Assembly (NCBI GenBank): GCA_946221915.1
Contig: CAMIKG010000065.1
Coordinates: 1-24,905 of the forward strand
DNA length: 24,905 nucleotides
Source of the DNA: an uncultured Erwinia sp.
GTDB taxonomy: Bacteria > Pseudomonadota > Gammaproteobacteria > Enterobacterales > Enterobacteriaceae
Direction: 5' to 3'
Part shown: piece after piece, positions 1 through 7,728 of the stretch
Layout: every line of letters begins with the position of its first letter
How positions within the stretch are numbered: position 1 is the stretch's first letter
Made by a program: the position numbers and the translations under genes
The notes under the pieces: generated by a model
What the model saw: the letters and a program-made list of their open reading frames with translations, nothing else
The model's database searches: none
Told to the model about the DNA's origin: nothing

Positions 1-303
1 GCGCAAAACGCCGAAGCGGTTCCCGCAGAAGCTCCTGCTGCTGACACGGATAGCGCCCCGGCGGCCAGTGCCGAAGAAGTCGATCCGCGCAAAGCGGCTG
101 TCGCAGCCGCAGTGGCCCGCGCCAAAGCGAAAAGAGCCGCGCAAAACGCCGCAGCAGCACCGGCTGAACCCCCTGCCGCTCAACCATCCGCCGCTGATAA
201 CAGCAGTGAACCTGAAGATCCCCGTAAAGCGGCGGTGGCGGCGGCCATCGCACGCGCTAAAGCGCGCAAAGCCGCGCAGCAGCATTCTGTGCAAGAGGAA
301 TAA
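1..303 (+). CDS. rsxC: RsxC C-terminal tail (5'-truncated by window edge)
   Basis: This is the last 100 codons of the membrane-associated electron-transfer subunit RsxC (RnfC homologue). The reading frame is open from base 1 and ends in TAA at 301-303, directly abutting the rsxD ATG. The tail is a low-complexity Ala/Lys/Arg/Pro region with near-repeats: a motif beginning DPRKAAVAAA occurs from base 82 and again from base 217 (135 bp, 45 residues apart), and GCGCAAAACGCC recurs at 1-12 and 139-150. Ala-Lys-rich C-terminal repeats of this kind are typical of enterobacterial RsxC and follow the Fe-S and NADH/FMN-binding domains, which lie outside the window. Identity rests on the repeat motif and on the rsxD-rsxG-rsxE-nth order that follows. 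Confidence 0.93.
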   Translation, partial: AQNAEAVPAEAPAADTDSAPAASAEEVDPRKAAVAAAVARAKAKRAAQNAAAAPAEPPAAQPSAADNSSEPEDPRKAAVAAAIARAKARKAAQQHSVQEE

Positions 304-1362
304 ATGGCTTTTCGTATTGCAAGTTCGCCTTACACTCATAACCGCCGCAGCACTGGCGCGATTATGCTGCTGGTTCTGCTGGCAGCAATCCCGGGCATGG
401 CGGCCCAGTGGTACTGGTTTGGTTGTGGCAACCTGATTCAGGTGGCGCTGGCCGCCGTGGTCGCCTGGGGTACCGAAGCCCTGATCCTGAAACTGCGTAA
501 CCAGCCGATAATGCCTAATCTGGCGGACAACTCCGCGCTGCTGACTGCCCTGCTGCTCGGCATCAGTATTCCGCCGCTGTCGCCATGGTGGATGATAGTC
601 ATCGGTACGGTGTTTGCCGTGGTGATCGCCAAACAGCTGTATGGCGGGCTGGGACACAACCCGTTTAACCCGGCGATGATTGGCTATGTCGTGCTGCTGA
701 TCTCCTTCCCGGTGCAGATGACCAGCTGGCTGCCCCCCGCGTCGCTGCAGTCAATTACGCCTGGTTTCCTCGATTCGCTGAGCATGATCTTTACCCACCA
801 CACGCTGGCGGGTGACACCATGCAGCAGCTGCAAATTGGCATCGATGGCGTCAGCCAGGCCACGCCGCTGGATAACTTTAAAACCGGCCTGCGCGCCGGA
901 CACAGCGCTGAACAGCTGCTGGCACAGCCGATTTACAGTGGCGTGATTGCAGGCCTCGGCTGGCAGTGGATTAACGTTGGTTTCCTGCTGGGCGGCCTGT
1001 TCCTGCTGTGGAGCAACAGCATCCGCTGGCACATTCCGCTGAGCTTCCTGCTGTCGCTGGCCTTCTGCGCAACGCTTGGCTGGCTGTTTTCACCCGAAAC
1101 ACTGGCATCACCGCTGGTGCACCTGTTCTCCGGCGCGACAATGCTGGGCGCATTCTTTATCGCCACCGATCCGGTGACCGCCTCCACCACCAATAAAGGA
1201 CGCCTGCTGTTTGGCGTGCTGATTGGTCTGCTGGTGTGGCTCATCCGCAGCTTTGGTGGCTACCCGGATGGCGTCGCCTTTGCCGTGCTGCTGGCCAATA
1301 TTACCGTGCCGCTGATCGACTACTACACCAAGCCGCGCGTTTACGGCCATCGTAAGGAGTAA
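304..1362 (+). CDS. rsxD: RsxD, membrane subunit of SoxR-reducing electron transport complex
   Basis: RsxD is an inner-membrane subunit of the Rsx (Rnf-type) complex, which passes electrons from NAD(P)H to keep the redox sensor SoxR reduced. The 352-residue length equals that of E. coli RsxD. The protein is strongly hydrophobic with multiple membrane segments. Thr187, in the context DGVSQATPLD, sits exactly where the E. coli protein carries its covalently attached FMN, and an FSGATM segment lies at residues 275-280. The ATG immediately follows the rsxC stop codon, which implies translational coupling. The gene belongs to the rsxABCDGE-nth operon. Confidence 0.96.
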   Translation: MAFRIASSPYTHNRRSTGAIMLLVLLAAIPGMAAQWYWFGCGNLIQVALAAVVAWGTEALILKLRNQPIMPNLADNSALLTALLLGISIPPLSPWWMIVIGTVFAVVIAKQLYGGLGHNPFNPAMIGYVVLLISFPVQMTSWLPPASLQSITPGFLDSLSMIFTHHTLAGDTMQQLQIGIDGVSQATPLDNFKTGLRAGHSAEQLLAQPIYSGVIAGLGWQWINVGFLLGGLFLLWSNSIRWHIPLSFLLSLAFCATLGWLFSPETLASPLVHLFSGATMLGAFFIATDPVTASTTNKGRLLFGVLIGLLVWLIRSFGGYPDGVAFAVLLANITVPLIDYYTKPRVYGHRKE

Positions 1363-1366
1363 CACT

Positions 1367-1999
1367 GTGAGTATGCTGGATTCCATCAAGAAGAACAGCG
1401 TGAGCCTGGCGCTGTTCGCGGTGGTCACCACTGGCGTTACCGCAGTAATTAATGCGGTGACCAAACCCACCATTGCCCATCAGACCGCGCTGCAGCAAAA
1501 ACTGCTGCTCGATCAGGTGGTGCCGCCAGAGATTTACGATAACCGCATTCAGCAGGAATGTTACGTTGTCACGGATAAAGCGCTGGGTAACGGCAAACCG
1601 CACCACCTCTATCTGGCGCGAATGAAAGGCCAGCCGGTGGCGGCAGCTATTGAGAGTACCGCGCCGGACGGCTATTCTGGTGAGATTCAAATTCTGGTCG
1701 GCGCCGATTTCAGCGGTAAAGTGTACGGCACGCGCGTTGTCGAGCATCATGAAACGCCGGGACTCGGCGATAAGATTGAGCTGCGGATCTCTGACTGGAT
1801 CAACAGTTTCAACGGCAAACAGATTAGCGGCCCGAACGACAGCCATTTTGCGGTGAAAAAAGATGGCGGTGATTTCGACCAGTTTACCGGCGCCACCATC
1901 ACCCCGCGCGCGGTGGTAAACGCGGTAAAACGCACTACGCTGTATGTCGCCACGCTGAAAGATCAGCTGGGGTCACTGCCCGAATGTGGAGGTTCTTAA
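1367..1999 (+). CDS. rsxG: RsxG, FMN-binding subunit of SoxR-reducing complex
   Basis: RsxG is a single-pass membrane protein with a periplasmic FMN-binding domain and is the partner of RsxD in the Rsx/Rnf complex. The N-terminal hydrophobic stretch (about residues 11-30) is the membrane anchor. The flavinylation motif TGAT is present; its last Thr is residue 177 counting from the GTG at 1367, or 175 counting from the ATG at 1373, and corresponds to Thr174 of the E. coli protein. The start is ambiguous. An AAGGAG ribosome site at 1354-1359 is spaced 7 nt from the GTG but 13 nt from the ATG that aligns with the E. coli start. The spacing favours the GTG, while homology favours the ATG. The stop codon overlaps the rsxE start by one base. 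Confidence 0.95.
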   Translation: MSMLDSIKKNSVSLALFAVVTTGVTAVINAVTKPTIAHQTALQQKLLLDQVVPPEIYDNRIQQECYVVTDKALGNGKPHHLYLARMKGQPVAAAIESTAPDGYSGEIQILVGADFSGKVYGTRVVEHHETPGLGDKIELRISDWINSFNGKQISGPNDSHFAVKKDGGDFDQFTGATITPRAVVNAVKRTTLYVATLKDQLGSLPECGGS

Positions 2000-2700
2000 T
2001 GAGTGAAGCCAAAACGCTGTTAGTGAATGGCCTGTGGAAAAATAACTCTTCGCTGGTGCAGCTGCTGGGCCTGTGCCCGGTGCTGGCGGTGACCTCTACG
2101 GCCACCAACGCCCTTGGCCTGGGGCTGGCGACCACCATGGTACTGACCATTACCAACAGCGCCATCTCCCTGTCGCGCCACTGGACGCGCCCGGATATCC
2201 GTATTCCGGTGTATGTCCTGATTATCGCGGCGGTGGTGAGCTGCGTGGAGATGCTGATCAATGCCTATGCCTATGGTCTCTATCAGTCGCTGGGGATCTT
2301 TATCCCGCTGATCGTCACCAACTGTATTGTGGTGGGTCGCGCCGAAGCCGTGGCGTCGAAAAGCAGTATCCCCCTCTCCGCCCTGGACGGTTTTGCCACC
2401 GGTATGGGCGCGACGCTGGCAATGTTTGTTCTGGGCTGTATCCGTGAGGTGATTGGTAACGGCACCATCTTTGACGGCGCCGATCAGCTGCTCGGTTCGT
2501 GGGCCAAAGTGCTGCGTATTGAAGTCGTTCATTTTGATTCGCCGATGCTGCTGGCGATGCTGCCACCGGGCGCCTTTATTGGCCTTGGTATGCTGGTGGC
2601 GGGTCGTTATGTCATCGACAAGAAACTGAAAGAGCGTGCGGCGGCCCGTGCGGCGCAGCAGCAGGATGTGCCGGATGGCCACACCGGGAAGGCTGTGTGA
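1999..2700 (+). CDS. rsxE: RsxE, membrane subunit of SoxR-reducing complex
   Basis: RsxE is a polytopic inner-membrane subunit of the Rsx/Rnf electron transport complex. The 233-residue product matches E. coli RsxE along its whole length, with landmark segments such as GLWKNN, TATNALGLGLATT, FIPLIVTNCIVVGRAEA and LPPGAFIGLGM. An in-frame ATG exists at 1984, but the start at 1999 is chosen because it aligns with the E. coli N-terminus (MSE), has a GTGGAGG ribosome site about 7 nt upstream, and forms a TAATG overlap with the rsxG stop. The C-terminal tail is charged and Ala/Arg-rich. The last four bases overlap the nth start. Confidence 0.96.
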   Translation: MSEAKTLLVNGLWKNNSSLVQLLGLCPVLAVTSTATNALGLGLATTMVLTITNSAISLSRHWTRPDIRIPVYVLIIAAVVSCVEMLINAYAYGLYQSLGIFIPLIVTNCIVVGRAEAVASKSSIPLSALDGFATGMGATLAMFVLGCIREVIGNGTIFDGADQLLGSWAKVLRIEVVHFDSPMLLAMLPPGAFIGLGMLVAGRYVIDKKLKERAAARAAQQQDVPDGHTGKAV

Positions 2701-3332
2701 ACAAAGAGAAACGCGAGCAGATCCTGATCCGTCTGCGGGATAATAATCCACACCCCACCACCGAACTGATGTTCAGCAGCCCATTTGAGCTGCTGATCGC
2801 CGTCCTGCTGTCAGCGCAGGCCACCGACGTCAGCGTCAATAAAGCGACCGCAAAGCTTTATCCTGTCGCCAATACACCCGCAGCGATGCTGGAACTGGGT
2901 GTGGACGGAGTAAAGGAGTACATCAAGACTATCGGCCTGTTTAACAGCAAGGCGGAAAACGTCATCAAGACCTGCCGCATTCTGCTGGAAAAGCACAATG
3001 GTGAAGTCCCGGAAGATCGTGCCGCGCTGGAAGCCCTGCCGGGCGTCGGACGTAAAACCGCTAACGTGGTGCTGAATACCGCTTTTGGCTGGCCAACCAT
3101 TGCCGTCGATACGCATATTTTTCGCGTCAGCAACCGCACCAACTTCGCCCCCGGCAAGAATGTCGAGCAGGTGGAAGAGAAGCTGCTGAAAGTGGTGCCC
3201 CGCGAGTTTAAGGTCGACTGCCATCACTGGTTTATCCTGCACGGGCGTTATACCTGCGTGGCACGCAAGCCACGCTGCGGTTCATGTCTGATTGAAGACC
3301 TGTGCGAATATAAAGAGAAGGTCGAGATTTAA
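2697..3332 (+). CDS. nth: Endonuclease III (DNA glycosylase/AP lyase)
   Basis: Nth removes oxidised pyrimidines such as thymine glycol from DNA and nicks the abasic site by beta-elimination in base excision repair. It is 211 residues long, identical in length to E. coli Nth and very similar throughout. The helix-hairpin-helix LPGVGRK carries the Schiff-base lysine Lys120, and the catalytic aspartate is Asp138 (IAVDTH). The [4Fe-4S] cluster ligands are Cys187, Cys194, Cys197 and Cys203. The GTG start overlaps the rsxE stop by 4 bp (GTGA), so translation is probably coupled. Nth is the last gene of the rsx operon, as in E. coli. Confidence 0.97.
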   Translation: MNKEKREQILIRLRDNNPHPTTELMFSSPFELLIAVLLSAQATDVSVNKATAKLYPVANTPAAMLELGVDGVKEYIKTIGLFNSKAENVIKTCRILLEKHNGEVPEDRAALEALPGVGRKTANVVLNTAFGWPTIAVDTHIFRVSNRTNFAPGKNVEQVEEKLLKVVPREFKVDCHHWFILHGRYTCVARKPRCGSCLIEDLCEYKEKVEI

Positions 3333-3339
3333 CGCTGCT

Positions 3340-3359
3340 GCCCCTGCTGTTGCAGGGGC
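3340..3359. terminator. Hairpin between convergent nth and xylosidase genes
   Basis: A perfect 8-bp GC-rich stem (GCCCCTGC / GCAGGGGC) with a TGTT loop lies 7 bp after the nth stop and 36 bp from the end of the leftward xylosidase gene. There is no long T tract on either strand, so it may act as a weak bidirectional terminator or as a 3'-end stabiliser. Confidence 0.5.
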
Positions 3360-3395
3360 CTGCCTGCTTTACCAGCCCAAGCTGCTGCGCCGTGT

Positions 3396-5069
3396 TCAGC
3401 TGACTCGTTTCCCCTCATCCACACAGTAATCCAGATACGCAAAGTGCGCCTGCTGGCGATGATACACGCCGTCCATACAGGCAATGCCGACAAAGCAGCC
3501 GGTAAACTCGCCATAGCGACTGTATTCATCGGAAAACAGGGCGATATCATAGCTGGCGCCAATTCGCTGATAATCTTCGCCCTCTGCTGACCAGCTGAAC
3601 GCTATTTTCCGGCCCTCCAGCGTCAGACGCAGCCAGACATCACCCGCAGGCGCCTGCACTTCAGCAAGATGATCTTCCCTTTTCAGCCCGTTATCGACGT
3701 GAATAACCGTCAGAACCGGCGAGTCGCTTCGTTCATCGTAAGTTTTCTGCAGCAACAGGTAATTCATATTGTCGTAGTAGAGGATCAGTCCGGCGGCGTG
3801 CTGAAACACCTCGGGGGTAAACGCCATCCTGGTAGTGATGTTGCCGTGCAGAGCCGTTAATTTGCGCGCCAGCAGGCTGACGCTGTTCTCTGAGCAAAAT
3901 GACTCCTGACCGCGCAGTGTGACGTAACCCGGCCGGATATCGGTACGGGCAAAACTCTCCGCTGGCCCGCGTGGTGCATAGAGGTGAATATCCAGCGCTT
4001 GCTGGTCAAACTGAATGCTGTGCGTCACCGGCTGCGCTGGCTGAGTGTGATGACTGCCCGCCACCGCCACCGTGTCTTCGGCAATATTGCCGCCAGCCGC
4101 CAGACGCAGCCAGTTATCTTCAGTCCAGTACATCTTCTGTATCGCCGTTTCCCGGCCGAGCGGACAGCACAGTTGCGGGCGCAGAGGCCGGCCACACAAG
4201 TGGGTCAGCCACACATCGCCGTTGTCATCCTCGACGTAACTGCCATGACCTGCTTTCTGCAGATAGCTTTCCGGGTTAAAACAGCCCGGCCGCAGGTAAT
4301 CTTTATCGAACGCATCCGCAGAATCCTTGTTGATGATCAGCGGCAGATGTAAGCCTTCGGCCGTCGCGGAAGTGAGAATCGGATTGTGCGGATCTTTCTC
4401 GTACGGCCCAAGGATATTCTCTGCCCGCCCCATGGTGACACAGTGGCCATAGCCGGTGCCGCCTTCCGCGCACATGATGTAGTAATAACCATTGTGCTTC
4501 GTGATATGCGCCCCTTCCGCCCCCAGTTCAAGCGCGCCATACCAGATGCGTTGCGGGAATCCACACGCTGACTGCGTGACGGGATCATATTCCACAATAC
4601 TGATCGCCCCGCGATGGTCATCACGGGTTTCCCAGTCCACCGCCACCACCCATTTTCGCCCGTCATCGTCATGGAAAATCGAGGCGTCATAGCCGGCAGA
4701 GTGCAGGTAGACCGGCTCGCTCCACGGCCCTTCGATGTTTTCTGCAGTGATCAGGAAATTATCGACGTCAAAATAGCGCCCGTTCATCGAATTCATCACG
4801 CCGTACAGCACATAGAACAGCCCGTCCTGTTCGCACCAGGTTAAACACGGCGCCCAGATGCCTTTGGCGGAACGCAGTTTCTTCAAATCAACGCGGCTGG
4901 CGTCATTAATCACATGGGTATGCAGCGTCCAGTTCACCAGGTCGGTTGAGTGATAAACCGGGATGCCGGGAAACCACTCAAATGAGGAAACCGCAATGTA
5001 GTAATCCTTTCCCCGGCGGCAAATTGCCGGATCGGGATGAAAGCCCTTAAGAATCGGATTCTGAATCAT
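3396..5069 (-). CDS. GH43 family beta-xylosidase
   Basis: This is a cytosolic glycoside hydrolase family 43 enzyme expected to release xylose from xylo-oligosaccharides. The N-terminal five-bladed propeller domain begins NPILKGFHPDPAI. The three GH43 acidic residues are visible: base Asp13 (HPDPAI), pKa-modulating Asp128 (AGYDAS) and acid Glu185 (GAEGAH). A beta-sandwich C-terminal domain (about residues 320-540) is typical of XynB-type enzymes and caps the active site. The 557-residue length is normal for the subgroup. The ATG at 5069 is preferred over the in-frame GTG at 5078, because the ribosome site AAGGTGG overlaps that GTG and is well spaced from the ATG. The gene lies just downstream of the symporter in one operon, an arrangement like E. 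coli yagG-yagH. Arabinofuranosidase activity cannot be excluded from sequence. Confidence 0.9.
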   Translation of the reverse strand: MIQNPILKGFHPDPAICRRGKDYYIAVSSFEWFPGIPVYHSTDLVNWTLHTHVINDASRVDLKKLRSAKGIWAPCLTWCEQDGLFYVLYGVMNSMNGRYFDVDNFLITAENIEGPWSEPVYLHSAGYDASIFHDDDGRKWVVAVDWETRDDHRGAISIVEYDPVTQSACGFPQRIWYGALELGAEGAHITKHNGYYYIMCAEGGTGYGHCVTMGRAENILGPYEKDPHNPILTSATAEGLHLPLIINKDSADAFDKDYLRPGCFNPESYLQKAGHGSYVEDDNGDVWLTHLCGRPLRPQLCCPLGRETAIQKMYWTEDNWLRLAAGGNIAEDTVAVAGSHHTQPAQPVTHSIQFDQQALDIHLYAPRGPAESFARTDIRPGYVTLRGQESFCSENSVSLLARKLTALHGNITTRMAFTPEVFQHAAGLILYYDNMNYLLLQKTYDERSDSPVLTVIHVDNGLKREDHLAEVQAPAGDVWLRLTLEGRKIAFSWSAEGEDYQRIGASYDIALFSDEYSRYGEFTGCFVGIACMDGVYHRQQAHFAYLDYCVDEGKRVS

Positions 5070-5089
5070 TATTTCCACCTTAGCTAAGT

Positions 5090-6427
5090 TTATTCCTGAT
5101 GCGTTTTCATTAAGCGGGAGTGAATGCCGCGGTCTGGTTTGTATTGCCGCATAATGAATACCAGCGACAACACCAGCACGGCCGGATAAAGCGTGAACAG
5201 TAATTTAATCGTGTGGGTAGCCGCTTCGCTCTGCTGCACCAGTCCGCCGGCATAGCCATTCCATGCCAGCAGCCAGCCAATCATTGCGCCGCCCAGCGCA
5301 ATGCCGAGTTTGATTGCAAACAGATTGGTGGAAAAAACAATGCCGCTTAATTTCTTGCTGGTCTGCTGCTCAATAATATCGACCACATCCGACAGCAGCG
5401 CCCACTGCAATGGCGTCGCCAGCACCTGGATAAAATTAATTGCCACCAGCAGGGTGATAATCAGCAATATGGCGTTATCCGGCACAAAATAGAGCGCCAG
5501 CAGAAATACCGACTCAACCAGCATGCAAAGCTTAAAGTATTTTACTTTGTCGACATTTTTAAAGACGTAACCCGCCACAATTGCGCCCGCCAGCCCGGCA
5601 ACAATTGAAACCGTCAGAAAGGTACTGCTGAGATCGGGGCGAAGCAGGACATAACGGCAGAAATAGATAATTACTCCGCCCTTGAATATCACCGCCACCA
5701 GATTAACGACGTTGAGGATAAACAGCGCCAGCCATTCACGGCTCTGCAGTAAAATTTTCACATCATCGACAACGGAACGCTTTACCGTTTCAGGTGCGGA
5801 AATATATTTTTCCTGTGTCGCAGAGTAGCAAATCAGCAGCAGGACAATGCCGAGCGCACTGATTAACAGCATCGAGTAAAAATAGCCCTGCTGCAGATTA
5901 CCCTTACCTAACCAGGCAACCAGCGGCAGCGCCGCTACTGAGACGATCAGTCCGCCACAGCCACTCATGGCAAAGCGCCAGGACTGCAGCGAGACACGCT
6001 CTGCAGAGGTGCGGCTCAGATTGTTGATCATCGCGCAATACGGAACGTTGATCGCACTGTATAAAAATGAGAGTAAGGTATAGGAAACGCAGGCATATAT
6101 TACCTTGCCGCTATAGGATAAATCCGGTGTGTAAAATGTCATCATGCAGACCAGACCAAACGGAATGGCAAACCAAAGCAAATATGGCCGGAACTGACCC
6201 AGTCTGGTACGCGTGCGGTCCGCTACCGCGCCAATCCAGATATCAAAAAGCGCATCCAGAATACGTACAGATAAAAACATGGTTCCCATGTGCGCCGGAC
6301 TGAGGCCAAACACATCGGTATAAAAATAAGCCATAAAAAGCATAATGGTTTGCCACACCAGACTGCAGGCAGCATCCCCTAAACCATAGCCAAACTTTTC
6401 ATAACTGCTGAGCGTCGCATGAGTCAT
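5090..6427 (-). CDS. GPH-family glycoside/pentoside:cation symporter
   Basis: This is a 445-residue polytopic membrane protein of the glycoside-pentoside-hexuronide:cation symporter family (MelB/XylP/YagG-like, MFS fold). The family N-terminus is clear (SYEKFGYGLGDAACSLVW), followed by the segment LDALFDIWIGAVADRTRT with the acidic residues that shape the cation and sugar site in the family, and the RPYLLWFAIPFG segment. About twelve hydrophobic helices are present. The stop lies 20 bp before the xylosidase ATG, so the two genes are co-transcribed. The probable role is import of xylosides or xylo-oligosaccharides for the intracellular GH43 enzyme. Substrate assignment is inferred from this pairing. 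Confidence 0.9.
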   Translation of the reverse strand: MTHATLSSYEKFGYGLGDAACSLVWQTIMLFMAYFYTDVFGLSPAHMGTMFLSVRILDALFDIWIGAVADRTRTRLGQFRPYLLWFAIPFGLVCMMTFYTPDLSYSGKVIYACVSYTLLSFLYSAINVPYCAMINNLSRTSAERVSLQSWRFAMSGCGGLIVSVAALPLVAWLGKGNLQQGYFYSMLLISALGIVLLLICYSATQEKYISAPETVKRSVVDDVKILLQSREWLALFILNVVNLVAVIFKGGVIIYFCRYVLLRPDLSSTFLTVSIVAGLAGAIVAGYVFKNVDKVKYFKLCMLVESVFLLALYFVPDNAILLIITLLVAINFIQVLATPLQWALLSDVVDIIEQQTSKKLSGIVFSTNLFAIKLGIALGGAMIGWLLAWNGYAGGLVQQSEAATHTIKLLFTLYPAVLVLSLVFIMRQYKPDRGIHSRLMKTHQE

Positions 6428-6554
6428 TTTTTCCTCGCCATCGTTTTGATCTCGTTATATTTACCCGATCACAGGGTGACAGTGGTCGCGACTGTAAGGC
6501 TATTGATTTTGCGCAGAGGCGTCTGTATAAAAAAGGGAGAAAACTATAATAAAG
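6428..6554. promoter_or_regulatory. Divergent promoter region of symporter operon and AraC-type regulator
   Basis: On the plus strand TTGATT (6503-6508), 17 bp, TATAAA (6526-6531) is a good sigma-70 candidate for the regulator gene. On the minus strand CTGTCA (complement of 6477-6482), 17 bp, TATAAC (complement of 6454-6459) is a candidate for the symporter/xylosidase operon. Between the two -35 elements is a short dyad, ACAGT-7 bp-ACTGT (6479-6495), a possible regulator site. All three were recognised by eye; none is experimentally supported. Confidence 0.5.
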
Positions 6555-6563
6555 GTGAACCTG

Positions 6564-7439
6564 ATGCGTGATGACTATCCCATTTACGAAAACATTATTC
6601 TTGAGAATAAAGCGCTCTACTTTTTAAAGCGCTACCAGATAACGGACTATCGCAGTGAGGTCATCCCGTCACATTACCATTTAATGTATGAACTGATGTG
6701 GTTTGAGCAGGGTCAGGGCAGCTTTACTTTTAACAGCGAATGTTATGCCATCACTGACAGAACGCTGGTATTTATTCCGGCGCTGGTCAGCCATGAATTA
6801 CAATTAGAGGCAGGCGCAGAACATAAACGTTATTTATTACAATTTGAAAGTGAATTAATTGATAAACTTAACGTCAGTGCCTTTTCCCGACATAAAGAAA
6901 GAGCCTGGCTGTGTGTCCCGCAACCAGCTCATGCCAGCCGTATTGCCGCGCTATTTTCATGGTGTGCTGATTTCCAGCAGAATAGCGGACAACACATGTT
7001 ATTCCAGAAGTCACTGGGGTTGTTACTGGAAGATATTTTCTCGCTCAATCCCGGCAATCCGCCCTGTTACCCCGCTGAACATGCAGATTTTCTGGAACAG
7101 ATGCTGAAACTGCTGCAACAGATGGAACGAGAAAATCGCTACGATCTCACTACCTCCGCTGCGGCAGAACGTTGCGAAGTATCTAAATCCTGGTTTTCAC
7201 GCTGTTTTAAAACCCACTACGGCATGACATTTAAAGAATATATCCTGCTGCGCAAGCTAAAAGTGGCGATTGGACTACTGAGTTCCACTGAAATGAAAAT
7301 CGCTGAGATTTCGCAGATGGCGGGATTCACCGATGGCGCCTATTTTGCGCTTAAATTCAGGTTGTATGTGGGGTGTACGCCACGTGAATTTCGCAGCAAA
7401 GTCTACAATAATCCGGTGTTGCAGGTTGCTCAGCACTAA
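6564..7439 (+). CDS. AraC-family transcriptional regulator, divergent from xyloside operon
   Basis: This is a 291-residue AraC/XylS-type regulator. The N-terminal cupin-like effector domain (about residues 30-100) contains SHYHLMYELMWFEQGQG. The C-terminal DNA-binding domain has two helix-turn-helix units, at about 194-215 (LTTSAAAERCEVSKSWFSRC) and 244-265 (KIAEISQMAGFTDGAYF), and ends with a CTPREFR motif equivalent to the usual family signature. The ATG at 6564 is preferred to the in-frame GTG at 6555 because the GTG is part of the AAAGGTG ribosome site. Divergent placement suggests that it senses the imported sugar and activates the symporter/xylosidase operon. Base composition is AT-richer than the rsx or dtpA genes (25 G+C of 60 in the row starting 6781). 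Confidence 0.88.
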   Translation: MRDDYPIYENIILENKALYFLKRYQITDYRSEVIPSHYHLMYELMWFEQGQGSFTFNSECYAITDRTLVFIPALVSHELQLEAGAEHKRYLLQFESELIDKLNVSAFSRHKERAWLCVPQPAHASRIAALFSWCADFQQNSGQHMLFQKSLGLLLEDIFSLNPGNPPCYPAEHADFLEQMLKLLQQMERENRYDLTTSAAAERCEVSKSWFSRCFKTHYGMTFKEYILLRKLKVAIGLLSSTEMKIAEISQMAGFTDGAYFALKFRLYVGCTPREFRSKVYNNPVLQVAQH

Positions 7440-7728
7440 CCGGCGAAATGGCGTGCGCAGGAAAAGCATCCTGGTTCATCGCCATTTTCCGTATCAGCAG
7501 CAATAAACTATAAAAAATACGCCAAAACATCCACTGCAGAAAATTAAATTAGAGTTAACAGCAGAATTTTCTTTATATCAACACGCATTAATCCTGTTTA
7601 TATCTATTATCTAAAACATCAATCTATTTGTGAACTATCGCAGTACCCTTTATTTACCCCAGGGCGATTAGCCATACGGTACAAGGCTAAAAATCTGGAA
7701 ATAACAAATAACTATAAGGTCAGATATC
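7440..7728. other. AT-rich intergenic region with hairpin and putative promoter
   Basis: This 289-bp gap holds no convincing ORF. Directly after the araC stop is a long imperfect hairpin: 7441-7453 (CGGCGAAATGGCG) pairs with 7480-7491 (CGCCATTTTCCG), and an inner CAGGA/TCCTG stem lies at 7458-7462/7469-7473. It has no T tract, so it may be a transcript-end structure or an inserted repeat. Further on, TTGTGA (7628-7633), 17 bp, TATTTA (7651-7656) is a weak promoter candidate for the secreted protein gene. TTAGCC/GGCTAA (7668-7673/7685-7690) forms a 6-bp dyad in its leader. Confidence 0.45.

Noticed and set aside
2020..2751. 243-codon minus-strand frame across rsxE and the nth start
   Set aside because: Antisense to two conserved genes, with a His/Gln/Arg-rich shadow sequence.
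6458..6476. Possible CRP site in the symporter promoter (TGTGATCGGGT on the minus strand)
   Set aside because: Only one half-site matches; the second half does not resemble TCACA.
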